DNA from: Micromonospora sediminimaris
GTDB taxonomy: Bacteria; Actinomycetota; Actinomycetes; Mycobacteriales; Micromonosporaceae
DNA: 64,000 nucleotides
Reading direction: 5' to 3'
Assembly: GCA_900112325.1 (NCBI GenBank)
Contig: FOLJ01000010.1
Location: 62,001 to 126,000 of the forward strand
Made by a program: the position numbers and the translations under genes
Shown: one piece after another, positions 26,687 to 34,567 of the stretch
How the letters are laid out: each line of letters starts with the position of its first letter
Position numbering within the stretch: position 1 is the first letter of the stretch
Notes under the pieces: generated by a model
Told to the model about the DNA's origin: nothing
The model's database searches: none
What the model saw: only the letters and a program-made list of their open reading frames with translations

Positions 26687-27622
26687 TCATTCGGCCGGTC
26701 GCCGTTCCTGCGGCCAGTAGGCGAGCCGCCGATCGTATTCCACGTACCATTCGTACAGATGATCGTCGTGGTGGTACGCCCGGACGAAACGGCTGTCCCT
26801 CAGCTCGGTGCAGGCCAGGACGGCTCCGTGTGCCTGCCACACCGGCGGTGGCACCGCGCCGCTGGGCCCGACGACGATCAGCCGCAACCCCCGTAGCGTA
26901 CGAAGGACTTCGTCCATCGTCGCGTTGCAGAGCGACGATGGGGTGATCTGGACGACCTCGCACTCGTCGGCCAGCCGGTGCAGGTCATCGCCGACCAGCT
27001 GGATGCGCGCCTCGCCGAACCTCGCGTTGAACCGGGCGAGAGTGGACCGGACACGCTCGGCTCGTGGCGCGTCGTGCAGATCGGCCACCAGCACGCGACC
27101 CACCCCGTCCACCTCGGCCAGGTGCTCCATCAGCCCGCCGAAGCCAATGACCCCGACCGTGCCCGCGCTCCCCACCGCCCGGGTCAGCGCCTCCGTCACC
27201 GTCGACCCCGCCTGGTGGGCGTGCACCTCGTCAAAGGGCGCGACCACGTGACCCAGGCCCGCTTCCGCCAGTGCGGTCGGCCGGAGCCAGGGCCGGGACA
27301 GCGCACTGAGGAGCGCGATCTTGACGGCCTGCCGGGTCAGGTCCAACCCGGCCGGTGGCGTACGCACGAGGTCACAGTCCAGCAGCGACCTGCCGGGCGA
27401 CGTACCGAGGTAGTCGGTGACCTGGGGGCCACGCCGGCACACGACCGCGCCCGGTGACCCGCCGCCGTGGTAACCCTGGTAGTCCATGGCGGTGCCGACG
27501 CTGCCGTCATCGAGGACGACGGCTGCGAAGGATCTGCCCGTCAGGATCTCGTCGACCGACCGCTGGCCCTGATCCGGACGCGTGCGCAACTCGCGGCGGA
27601 TCGCGGTCTCAATCAGCGACAC
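26687..27622 (-). CDS. DUF364/heavy-metal-chelation-type Rossmann protein
   Basis: A 311-residue protein with an N-terminal DUF4213-like region and a DUF364 Rossmann-like region (GTVGVIGFGGLMEHLAEVDG, about 160-180; then ITPSSLCNATMDEVLR and IVVGPSGAVPPPVWQAHG). The family is named putative heavy-metal chelation and has no assigned reaction. It is the last gene of the minus-strand operon; its GTG start overlaps the aminotransferase stop by 14 bases. It may supply or traffic a metal for the pathway, or be a tailoring or resistance function; both are guesses. Confidence 0.75.
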   Translation of the reverse strand: MSLIETAIRRELRTRPDQGQRSVDEILTGRSFAAVVLDDGSVGTAMDYQGYHGGGSPGAVVCRRGPQVTDYLGTSPGRSLLDCDLVRTPPAGLDLTRQAVKIALLSALSRPWLRPTALAEAGLGHVVAPFDEVHAHQAGSTVTEALTRAVGSAGTVGVIGFGGLMEHLAEVDGVGRVLVADLHDAPRAERVRSTLARFNARFGEARIQLVGDDLHRLADECEVVQITPSSLCNATMDEVLRTLRGLRLIVVGPSGAVPPPVWQAHGAVLACTELRDSRFVRAYHHDDHLYEWYVEYDRRLAYWPQERRPAE

Positions 27623-28703
27623 GGCCGGGCCCCCGGGTGGCCGACAACAGATCGTCCGCGAACCGCTGCGCCTGTGCCACAGCGAGCGCGGCCACGGTCA
27701 CCCGGATCGCCGGTGTCGGTGCGGCGAATCGCGACCCAGGGGCGACCTGCCAACCGCGCCTGGCCAGCCGGGACACGGTCTCCGCCTCGTCGGGCACCTC
27801 GATCCACACGTTCAGTCCGGTGCGCCCGTATCCGCGCAGACCCCGCTCGGCCAACAGATCGAGCACGTGTCGGCGGCGTCTGCCGTACTCGTCCCGCACC
27901 CGGGCGAGGTCTGCCGCGAGGTCCGGGTCGGCCAGGTGGGCGGCCACGGCGAGCTGGGTCATCCGGCTGATCCACCCACCGCCCAGGAGCCTGCGCTGGT
28001 CCACCTGCTGGATCGACTCCCGGTCACCACAGACCAACGCGAACCGGAGATCGGGGGCGAGCCACTTGGACACCGACGCGACGTGCAGCCATCGTGGATG
28101 GCCGGCTGGTATCACGGAGTGGTAGTCGGTGCCCGCGATCCCGCCCGCATGGTCCTCTTCGATCACGAGCAGGCTCGGGAAGCGTTCGATGATGGCGCGC
28201 AGCGTGTTGCCGCGCCCGGACGTGAGTGCTGCCCCGGTGGGGTTCTGTGCGCGCGGGCGGTACAGCACACCGGCGGCGTCCCGGAGCGCCGCGACGAACG
28301 GTTCTGGTCGCAGCCCCTCCTCGTCGACGGGTACCGGCACCGGCACCAGACCGAGCGCGGCGATCAGCGGAAGGTCTCCGTTGTAGGTGGGGCTCTCCAC
28401 GATCACGCGGTCCCCGGGACGCAGCAGCGTGGCCAACGCCCGATCGACAGCCTCAAGCCCACCGGGCAGCGCCGTCAGGTGGTCGTTGGCGACGCCCTGG
28501 CCGGCCAGGTACGCCTGGGCCGGGACAAGCAGGGCGTCGACGATCCTGGGGGTGCCGTAGAGCAGCAGGTCGGCCGCGACGGCGGTGGGCCAGCGGTCGT
28601 GACGCCAGAGGAGCAGGTCCGGATCCGGGTTGCCCGACGAGAGGTCGCCCGACCGCGACATCGGACGGGGCGCCTTCCGCAGGCCCGTGGCCGCGCTACG
28701 CAT
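27609..28703 (-). CDS. Fold-type I PLP aminotransferase, MocR-like without HTH
   Basis: A 364-residue PLP enzyme equivalent to the aminotransferase half of MocR-type proteins, without the DNA-binding domain. It shows LSSGNPDPDLL, ALPGGLEAVDRAL, the RAQNPTGAALTSGR aldimine-contact segment, IEEDHAGG (the Asp over the pyridine ring), and the Schiff-base lysine in SVSKWLAPDLRFAL. The reaction is likely amino-group transfer or alpha-decarboxylation-type chemistry on an amino acid. The ATG at 28703 overlaps the end of the Nudix gene, and a second ATG at 28661 is possible. Being inside the operon, it may make a precursor amino acid or aldehyde. Confidence 0.85.
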   Translation of the reverse strand: MRSAATGLRKAPRPMSRSGDLSSGNPDPDLLLWRHDRWPTAVAADLLLYGTPRIVDALLVPAQAYLAGQGVANDHLTALPGGLEAVDRALATLLRPGDRVIVESPTYNGDLPLIAALGLVPVPVPVDEEGLRPEPFVAALRDAAGVLYRPRAQNPTGAALTSGRGNTLRAIIERFPSLLVIEEDHAGGIAGTDYHSVIPAGHPRWLHVASVSKWLAPDLRFALVCGDRESIQQVDQRRLLGGGWISRMTQLAVAAHLADPDLAADLARVRDEYGRRRRHVLDLLAERGLRGYGRTGLNVWIEVPDEAETVSRLARRGWQVAPGSRFAAPTPAIRVTVAALAVAQAQRFADDLLSATRGPGRVAD

Positions 28704-29148
28704 TCTCGGGCAGGAGTTGGAGCAGCGCCGCAACGAACTCGTCCTGTCGGTCGGGCAGCAGGTCCAACGCCTTCGCCACCGGGATGAAGAAGCACTCGAA
28801 CACCATGCCGTCATCGGTGCCGCTGCTGCCGGCGACCTGGTGGGACCAGCGGTCCCGACGCTCCGTCGTGCTCGCGTGGTAGAAGACGGTGACCCGCGGC
28901 TGACCGGTGTGCGGATGCGGTCGTTGCTGCACGCCGAGACTCTTCCGCACCGTGACGGCGGTGACGCCGGTCTCCTCGGCCACCTCGCGCAGCACCGCAT
29001 CCTCAAGTGGTTCACCGGCCTCGATGCCCCCGGCGGGCACCTGCGTGCCCGCCTCAGGCTGGTCTCGGTGGTCGAACACCAGCAGCTCCGGCCCGGTGAG
29101 CGTGTCACGCACGACATAGACGGCGACGCGGACTCGGACCTCAGACAT
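28696..29148 (-). CDS. Nudix hydrolase
   Basis: A 150-residue Nudix protein. The box is complete: GGIEAGEPLEDAVLREVAEE followed by TGV (about residues 41-63), matching GX5EX7REUXEEXGU. Nudix enzymes hydrolyse nucleoside diphosphates linked to another group. It begins at ATG 29148, overlapping the thymidylate-kinase-like stop by 8 bases, and its end overlaps the aminotransferase start. Sitting with a nucleoside-kinase-like gene in a peptide biosynthetic operon, it might process a nucleotide intermediate or remove a toxic by-product; the substrate cannot be read from the sequence. Confidence 0.92.
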   Translation of the reverse strand: MSEVRVRVAVYVVRDTLTGPELLVFDHRDQPEAGTQVPAGGIEAGEPLEDAVLREVAEETGVTAVTVRKSLGVQQRPHPHTGQPRVTVFYHASTTERRDRWSHQVAGSSGTDDGMVFECFFIPVAKALDLLPDRQDEFVAALLQLLPENA

Positions 29149-29821
29149 CTGTGGGCACCTCTCGGTCGTGGGACAACTGCGGAAACTGTGACAGCAGCGA
29201 GGCGACCAGACGCTGCGTCGCGCTGTCGGACAACTCCTCGTGGTTGCGGAAACGCAGCACGCGCGTCGGTACGAGGTTCGCCTGGATGGCGCGGTCGTAG
29301 GCGTCGTACAGCTGGACCAGGGTGTCCGGGCGCTCGTACGGCCGCAGCTCCTTGTTGCGGGTGCCGATGCGCGTCCAGGCCAGCGCGGGTGGGGTGTCCA
29401 CGAAGACGATGACGTCGGGCGTCGGCATCCGCAGCGCCGTCATGGCGGCGCTGATGCGTTCCATCGGTACGCCGTGCAGGACGTGGTGGTAGACGATGTC
29501 GCTGAGCACGTACCGGTCGGTGAGGACCGGACCGACGGCGAGGGCGGGCTTGATGTTGAACTCGAAGTGCAGCCGCTTGTCGCGCAGGTACGCCTCCACG
29601 ACGGCGTCGGCGTTCCCGTTGCTGCGGGCCATCCGGTTGCCCACGATGAGCCGAGCGGCGTCGGTGTCGAGCCAGCTGTGCTGGCCGAACTCCGTCACCG
29701 TCGACGCGACCTGCCGGAGGGCCTGCGCGAGGCTGATCCGTAGCGTCGATTTCCCGCTGCCGTCGGTGCCCTCCAACGCGATGAACGGAAATCGCCGGTC
29801 CTGCCGGCCCGCCGGGATCAC
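29141..29821 (-). CDS. Thymidylate-kinase-like P-loop kinase
   Basis: A 226-residue P-loop kinase of the dTMP kinase/nucleoside kinase superfamily. The Walker A motif FIALEGTDGSGKSTLRISLA lies at about 13-32, the base-site DR motif reads LTDRYVLSDIVYHH (about 100-113), and VIVFVDTPPALAWTRIG is the usual strand before the lid (TRNKELRPYE). It differs enough from housekeeping Tmk to suggest a dedicated substrate. The GTG start overlaps the upstream stop by GTGA, within a chain of coupled genes. A phosphorylation step in the pathway or a nucleoside-type moiety is possible. Confidence 0.82.
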   Translation of the reverse strand: MIPAGRQDRRFPFIALEGTDGSGKSTLRISLAQALRQVASTVTEFGQHSWLDTDAARLIVGNRMARSNGNADAVVEAYLRDKRLHFEFNIKPALAVGPVLTDRYVLSDIVYHHVLHGVPMERISAAMTALRMPTPDVIVFVDTPPALAWTRIGTRNKELRPYERPDTLVQLYDAYDRAIQANLVPTRVLRFRNHEELSDSATQRLVASLLSQFPQLSHDREVPTDV

Positions 29822-30753
29822 GGCTGACGCTCCTGCGGTGTACGCCCGGCCGGGTGCCGGGTCAGGTAGTCGAGCCGGGAGGTGAACAGATGCACCGACC
29901 GCTCGGTCCCCGGCCACCAGCAGCACAGCAGCTCGGCGAAGAGGGACGCCTCCTTCAACCCCAGGGCCACGGTTCGGGCGGCGCTGGTCAGTGGCGAACG
30001 GACCGTCTCCACCAGTGCGGCCAGCGCGGGTAGCCGCGCGGCCAGGTCCTGCCCCCGCTCGTCGGCGCTGGTGAGCAGTTGGGCCACACAGCCGGCGACG
30101 AAGACATCGTCGACGCCGACGTCGCCGAGACTGCGACGAAGGCACTCGTACACGGAGGGCTCGACCGCCGCCCAGATCCGGGCAGGTGCGGCGATCATCT
30201 CGTACAGCAGGCGCTCCAGCGCGGAGGCCTCCGACGTGAACGCTCGGTCCGGTGCCAGCAGCAGCCCGGCGCCCAGGCCCGGCGGGCGCGGCAGCGAAGC
30301 GGCGGGAAACAGCCCGCCCGTGCCCAGCTCCACCAACGCGCCCAGGTCACCGTCGACCAGGATCTCCACCGCCTCCCGGACGTATCGCAGGTCCGCGGGG
30401 CCGGACGAGCCGACCACGAGCTGGTGGCGGCGGATGCCCACCGCGACCTCGTGGGTTCGCAGGCTCGCGGCGAACTCCGGCCAGCCACCGTCCGGCACCC
30501 CGGTGGCGGCGGCCACGCAGACGGTAGCCACGTTCGCGGGCGTGTACGTGGCGAGTTGTCCGGCTCCGGTCGGGGTCAATACGTAGTCGTCCACCAGTTT
30601 GGCCAGGACGCGCAGGTGTTCGGCGTACACCAGCGGCTCGAAGATCATCGTGTGTTGGCTGATCAACCGGCCGAGGAACATGTGCCGCATCAGGTCGTCG
30701 GGGTGGGCTGGGGCGGTCGTCTGCGGTCGAGGGGCGAGCGTCCGGGTCGTCAC
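29818..30753 (-). CDS. Uncharacterised protein in the YcaO operon
   Basis: A 311-residue soluble protein that I do not recognise. The N-terminal third looks helical (DLMRHMFLGRLISQHTMIFEP; EHLRVLAKLVDDYV), the middle has an alternating strand-helix pattern (VAVGIRRHQLVVGSSGPADL), and the C-terminal third is helical with LLCCWWPGTERSVHLF near 275-290. No catalytic motif, signal peptide or membrane helix is clear. Both ends overlap the flanking genes by four bases (GTGA), directly between a Ser/Thr-kinase-like gene and the thymidylate-kinase-like gene, so it is almost certainly part of the same pathway. Confidence 0.7.
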   Translation of the reverse strand: MTTRTLAPRPQTTAPAHPDDLMRHMFLGRLISQHTMIFEPLVYAEHLRVLAKLVDDYVLTPTGAGQLATYTPANVATVCVAAATGVPDGGWPEFAASLRTHEVAVGIRRHQLVVGSSGPADLRYVREAVEILVDGDLGALVELGTGGLFPAASLPRPPGLGAGLLLAPDRAFTSEASALERLLYEMIAAPARIWAAVEPSVYECLRRSLGDVGVDDVFVAGCVAQLLTSADERGQDLAARLPALAALVETVRSPLTSAARTVALGLKEASLFAELLCCWWPGTERSVHLFTSRLDYLTRHPAGRTPQERQP

Positions 30754-31652
30754 GAGAGCACCTCCAATGCGGCGGTGGCGTTGGGTGGCCGGCGGTCCGG
30801 CTCCCACCGCACGCACCGTTCGACCAGCTCGATCAGGCGCGGGTCGTGTCCGGTCACCACGCTGGGCAGCGGCGGTGCGCCGTAGCGGGGCATGGTGCCG
30901 GTCAGCAGCTCGTACATGACCATGCCGAAACAGTAGATATCGCTGGTGATGTCCGCCTCGTGGTAGCCCACGTCGTACTCCGGTGGCCACGAGATCAGCG
31001 CCGACTTCGGCGATCGGGGCTCGGTGGCGGTGCGGGCGCGGGCGCAGCCGAGGTCGGCGATGACCGGTCCGCCGTCGGCCATCAGGACGTTCTCGGCATT
31101 GATGTCGCGGTGGACGTAGCCGATGTCGTGCAGGACGGTCATCCCGCTCAGCAGCCGGCGCGCGAAGGCGATGGCGGTCGCGGCGTCCGGCGCCCCGTGC
31201 GTGCCGAGCCAGTGGCGGACCGAGCCGAGCGGCAGGTGCTCCATCACGTAGTACGGCACCGGGGCACCGAGGTCCATCTCGACCAGGTCGGGGAAGTACG
31301 GCGAGCCGCTCAGGCGGGAGAGGAGGTCGGCCTCCTGGCCGAACTGGTCCCTCGCCTGCCGGTGTGCCCGCTCCGGCAACTGGCGGTACCAGTAGTAGCC
31401 GTGCAGCTCGGCCCGTAGGTGCGGCGGCGCGGCGGCGATGACGCTGTGGTAGCCGAACAGCCCCTTGGCGACGAACTTCACGCCGGGCCGGTCGGCCCGC
31501 TCGACCAGCAGGAGGGTGCTCCATCCGGTGAACGAGACGACCGAACTGAACGTGTAGGGCGTGCTCGTCTCAAGCACCTGGCGGAACACGCGCGTCGGCG
31601 AGATGCCGGCCAAGGAATCGAGGTTCACCGCCGCGGTGGTGTCGACCGTCAT
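30750..31652 (-). CDS. Ser/Thr protein-kinase-fold phosphotransferase
   Basis: A 300-residue kinase-fold protein without membrane anchor. Conserved elements are the lysine strand KFVAKG, the hinge-like YYVMEHLPLGSVRHWL, the catalytic loop GYVHRDINAENVLM (about 172-185) and the metal-binding VIADLGCAR, a DLG in place of DFG. The catalytic Asp and Asn are intact, so it is probably active. In the YcaO-TfuA loci of the thioviridamide group kinase-like proteins also occur, so it may phosphorylate the precursor peptide (for dehydration) rather than act as a signalling kinase. Start and stop overlap neighbours by four bases. Confidence 0.88.
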   Translation of the reverse strand: MTVDTTAAVNLDSLAGISPTRVFRQVLETSTPYTFSSVVSFTGWSTLLLVERADRPGVKFVAKGLFGYHSVIAAAPPHLRAELHGYYWYRQLPERAHRQARDQFGQEADLLSRLSGSPYFPDLVEMDLGAPVPYYVMEHLPLGSVRHWLGTHGAPDAATAIAFARRLLSGMTVLHDIGYVHRDINAENVLMADGGPVIADLGCARARTATEPRSPKSALISWPPEYDVGYHEADITSDIYCFGMVMYELLTGTMPRYGAPPLPSVVTGHDPRLIELVERCVRWEPDRRPPNATAALEVLS

Positions 31653-32308
31653 CGGGGTCCGCCGTCCGACGTGGGCTTGTAGACGTAACCGAGGGTCAGG
31701 TCCGACGTGCCCGGAACGACCTCCACCACATGGTCGGTGCCGGCGAAGAATTCGTCACAGGCCTTCTTCACCCCGGGCAGCCCGTCCCAGGCCCGCTCGT
31801 TGCGGCTCAGGTCGCAGTAGTCGTCGATGACGAGCAGTCCGCCCGGCTCCAGGCGGGGCCACACCTGTTCCAGGCTGAGCTGGATGGAGCGGTAGTGGTC
31901 CCCGTCGAGGTAACCGAAACATATCCGCTGGGGCAGTTCGGCGAGCGTTTCGTCGAACCAGCCGGCGACGACGCGCGGCATCGGCAGGTCCCTGCTGCGG
32001 AAGTTCTGCTCCACCTGCTCCGCCGAGGCCAGGCATTCGCCCTCCGGCAGGTGGGTGTCCAACTCCCCCGGTGGCGGCATCCCGGCGAAGCTGTCGAACA
32101 GCACGAGTTCGCGTTCCGGGGCGAGCGCCCGCATGGTCGTCGCGAGCCAGACGCTGGTGTAGCCGGCGTTGCAACCGACCTCCACGACGTCGCCCGCGAC
32201 GTTCGCCCGGAGCACCGAGGACAGGCCCCAGTGCAGCGTGACGAGACGTTCGACATCGGACATGTTGGCATTGAGCTCAGCTAGCTCGTAGGCAAGACGT
32301 GCGTCCAT
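31649..32308 (-). CDS. TylF/MycF-type class I methyltransferase
   Basis: A 219-residue SAM-dependent methyltransferase with the TylF/MycF signature: SAM loop VVEVGCNAGYTSVWLA (about 41-56), LFDSFAGMPPPGELD, the probable metal site YLDGDHYRSIQLSLE, and LLVIDDYCDLSRNERA. TylF-type enzymes are Mg-dependent O-methyltransferases acting on sugars or hydroxyls, and relatives occur in RiPP pathways. ATG 32308 follows CGGAGAG. It stops in an ATGA overlap with the kinase-like gene. A hydroxyl installed by either hydroxylase of this operon would be a natural acceptor (inference). Confidence 0.88.
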   Translation of the reverse strand: MDARLAYELAELNANMSDVERLVTLHWGLSSVLRANVAGDVVEVGCNAGYTSVWLATTMRALAPERELVLFDSFAGMPPPGELDTHLPEGECLASAEQVEQNFRSRDLPMPRVVAGWFDETLAELPQRICFGYLDGDHYRSIQLSLEQVWPRLEPGGLLVIDDYCDLSRNERAWDGLPGVKKACDEFFAGTDHVVEVVPGTSDLTLGYVYKPTSDGGPR

Positions 32309-32319
32309 TGCACTCTCCG

Positions 32320-33009
32320 TCAGTTGGTGAAGAAGCCGATGACTTTCTTGATCCGTCCGTGGGTGACCGGCTCCGTGCTGTGGCTGAGCTGGCTGCCGAA
32401 CATGACCAGGCCCCCGGCGGCCATCCGGGTGCGCCAGCGGGTCCGGGGCAGCGCCTTGTACCACTGCGTGGTGTGGTCCGCGCCCTCGCGGACTCTGCGC
32501 AGCCCGTCCGTGGGCTCCTCCCACAGGTCTGGGCTGCCGCAGGTCTCGACCACGAAATCCCCGCCGGAGAAGCCGTCGTTGAGGGTGATGCTCACCCCGG
32601 CGACCTTCACGTGATCCGGGTCGGTCTCGTCGAACGGCATATCGATGTGCGGTGTGATGTACTGGCCCACGCCGTACTCGAGATAGATCCACGAGGTCAG
32701 GCGACGGCCGCTGGGAAACAGGCTGCGCAGGTGCGGCAGGGCCCGCCGCGCCGCCTCGTCCAGTACCGTCGTCGCCCCCACCGGCAGCGGAAAGAGCTCC
32801 AACCGCCCGGCCGGTTCGTAGAGCTCCATCACGTCGCGGGTACTCATCCCGTCGACGGCGTGCACCGACACGGCGCGCTCGCCCTCGAAGGCGGCGCGGC
32901 CGTCGGCGGTGATCTGCCGGTCCACCGCATCGCAGATCGCCTGGCACTCCATCGGGGTCAGGAACTGCTCGATACTGTGCACCAGGAGGGATTCCGAGGT
33001 CGTCAACAT
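32320..33009 (-). CDS. 2-oxoglutarate/Fe(II) oxygenase, prolyl-4-hydroxylase-like
   Basis: A 229-residue Fe(II)/2-oxoglutarate dioxygenase. The facial triad is visible as H121 and D123 in YITPHIDMPF and H210 in GSQLSHSTEP, with R219 (HGRIKKVIGF) suited to bind the 2-oxoglutarate carboxylate. A peptide or amino-acid side chain is the likely substrate. In thioviridamide-type clusters a similar enzyme hydroxylates histidine, and the precursor candidate here contains one His. The start overlaps the upstream methyltransferase by seven bases. Confidence 0.9.
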   Translation of the reverse strand: MLTTSESLLVHSIEQFLTPMECQAICDAVDRQITADGRAAFEGERAVSVHAVDGMSTRDVMELYEPAGRLELFPLPVGATTVLDEAARRALPHLRSLFPSGRRLTSWIYLEYGVGQYITPHIDMPFDETDPDHVKVAGVSITLNDGFSGGDFVVETCGSPDLWEEPTDGLRRVREGADHTTQWYKALPRTRWRTRMAAGGLVMFGSQLSHSTEPVTHGRIKKVIGFFTN

Positions 33010-33854
33010 GATTCCGTGCCTTTCCCCTTCTTGGCCAATACCAGTTGGATCGAGCCGGCCGCCGAAGGTGGCCGCATGTCACTGCCGGCGTGGACGTGCG
33101 CGGCGGCGGTCAGGGCAAGCCCGGCGCACGCGGCGGCTCGCTCGATCTCGTCCTGGTCGTACAGCCACAGCCAGGAGTAGAACTCCCGCCTCGGGCCGTC
33201 GTCCCGGGTGATCCGGAAACGTTGCAGGTAGAGGCGACCTTCCGCCGCGAACCGCGCCTGATACTCGACGACGTGCTCGGCCCGCAGGAAGATGCCGGTG
33301 CCGGCGGGATAGTGGGTGGACTCACGGTCGACCGGGTGCATCCCCGAGCCGGTGCGGGTCCGCACGTCTGCGAACACCCGCCCGCCGGGCCGCAGGGCCG
33401 CGGCGATCCGGTCGAGTGCCGGGCCGAGCGTCGACGGGTCGAACTGGTTGACCAGCTCATAGGTGAGCAGACAGAGGTCGTGCGCCGGCACCACGGAGCC
33501 CGTGTCGAAGGCACCGACCTGGAAGTGGCACCGTCGATCCGGGCATCGGCGGCGCGCCGCGACGATCGCCGCCGGGTTGACATCGACGCCGAGGTAACTG
33601 CGGCAGCCGGTGCCGTTCGCGATCTCGCGGGCGTAGGTGCCCGGGCCGCACCAGGGGTGGTAGATCCGCTCGTCGCCGGTGAGGGTGAGCCAGCCGAGTT
33701 CCCGGCGCACCGCCGCAGCGCTGCGGCCGGCGACCTCGCTGTCGTCGCGGCACTGCACGTCGGCGAGGCAGGATCCGATCACCGGATCGCGGTACGGGAT
33801 GCCGTTCGCGCAGATGTGGGCCCAGTCCACTGTGGTGTCCGGCATGGTGACCAT
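33003..33854 (-). CDS. Class I SAM methyltransferase
   Basis: A 283-residue methyltransferase. Motif I is unusual: YHPWCGPGTYAREIAN replaces the usual glycine-rich ExGxGxG, followed by YLGVDVNPAAIVAARRRCP (acidic residue binding the ribose) and AALRPGGRVFADVRT. The C-terminal part (GRLYLQRFRITRD...SWLWLYDQDEIERAAACAGL) is typical of small-molecule or peptide methyltransferases. The start codon overlaps the TfuA stop by one base (TGATG). N- or O-methylation of the peptide is the simplest role. Confidence 0.85.
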   Translation of the reverse strand: MVTMPDTTVDWAHICANGIPYRDPVIGSCLADVQCRDDSEVAGRSAAAVRRELGWLTLTGDERIYHPWCGPGTYAREIANGTGCRSYLGVDVNPAAIVAARRRCPDRRCHFQVGAFDTGSVVPAHDLCLLTYELVNQFDPSTLGPALDRIAAALRPGGRVFADVRTRTGSGMHPVDRESTHYPAGTGIFLRAEHVVEYQARFAAEGRLYLQRFRITRDDGPRREFYSWLWLYDQDEIERAAACAGLALTAAAHVHAGSDMRPPSAAGSIQLVLAKKGKGTESC

Positions 33855-34567
33855 CAGGCCGGTCCGGGCGGCTGCGACGGGTTCGGGATGACCGCGCCGC
33901 AGGGCAGCATGCGGACCACGGGTGGCGGTGCGCCGGTGAGCAGGCACTCCAGGTCGATCCGCTTCAACAGCGCCGGACCCTGCAACTTGCCGCGTAGTGC
34001 CGCTGCCACGTGCGGACGGTCCGGAGTTCGCCGCTGCTGCGCCTGCAGGATCCTGGGCAGGCTGCGGTCGCCGAACCACAGGTCGCCGATCTCGGCGATG
34101 ACTCCCGCCACCTCGTCGCCGTCCACCAGCCCGGCGAGCAGCAGCTGCCCGAGCGCCGCACGCACCTCCACCAGCGGAACCGTCACCGGCCGGTACGGCG
34201 GCTCGGCCGCGTGCAGGAGCATCACCTCGTCGTCGTGGAGTCCGTGGCGTTCGATGAGTTCCACCACCGCGCCGTAGCCGCGCATGCCGTGGGTACGCAG
34301 CTCGACGGCGCGCAGCGCGCCCATGGAGCCCAGCCCGATCACGTCACGTCCGTCGCGCAGCGCGGCGCAAATCTCCCGGTGGTCGACGGCGAACTCGTGG
34401 TAGAACCCACCGTCCACGATGATCACCCGTCCGGACGGGTGGTCACGTAGCGCCGGTGCCAGCATTCCCCGGGTCAGCGGCGGAAGCACCGAATATCGCG
34501 CGGAGACGCCGAGCAGGTTCGACTGGTAGCCGGTCGGCCCGACGAAGATCAGATCCCGGTCAGCCAT
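33854..34567 (-). CDS. TfuA-like YcaO partner
   Basis: A 237-residue TfuA-domain protein: FVGPTGYQSN at the start, VLPPLTRGMLAPAL, IIVDGGFYHEFAVDHREI and the diagnostic GLGSMGALRAVELRTHGM (about 76-93) followed by HDDEVMLLHA. TfuA proteins work with YcaO enzymes, notably in thioamide formation where they are thought to deliver or activate sulfur. The ATG at 34567 overlaps the YcaO stop by eight bases, so the two are translated as a pair. The pairing argues for backbone thioamidation rather than azoline formation, as no azoline dehydrogenase is seen. Confidence 0.92.
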   Translation of the reverse strand: MADRDLIFVGPTGYQSNLLGVSARYSVLPPLTRGMLAPALRDHPSGRVIIVDGGFYHEFAVDHREICAALRDGRDVIGLGSMGALRAVELRTHGMRGYGAVVELIERHGLHDDEVMLLHAAEPPYRPVTVPLVEVRAALGQLLLAGLVDGDEVAGVIAEIGDLWFGDRSLPRILQAQQRRTPDRPHVAAALRGKLQGPALLKRIDLECLLTGAPPPVVRMLPCGAVIPNPSQPPGPA

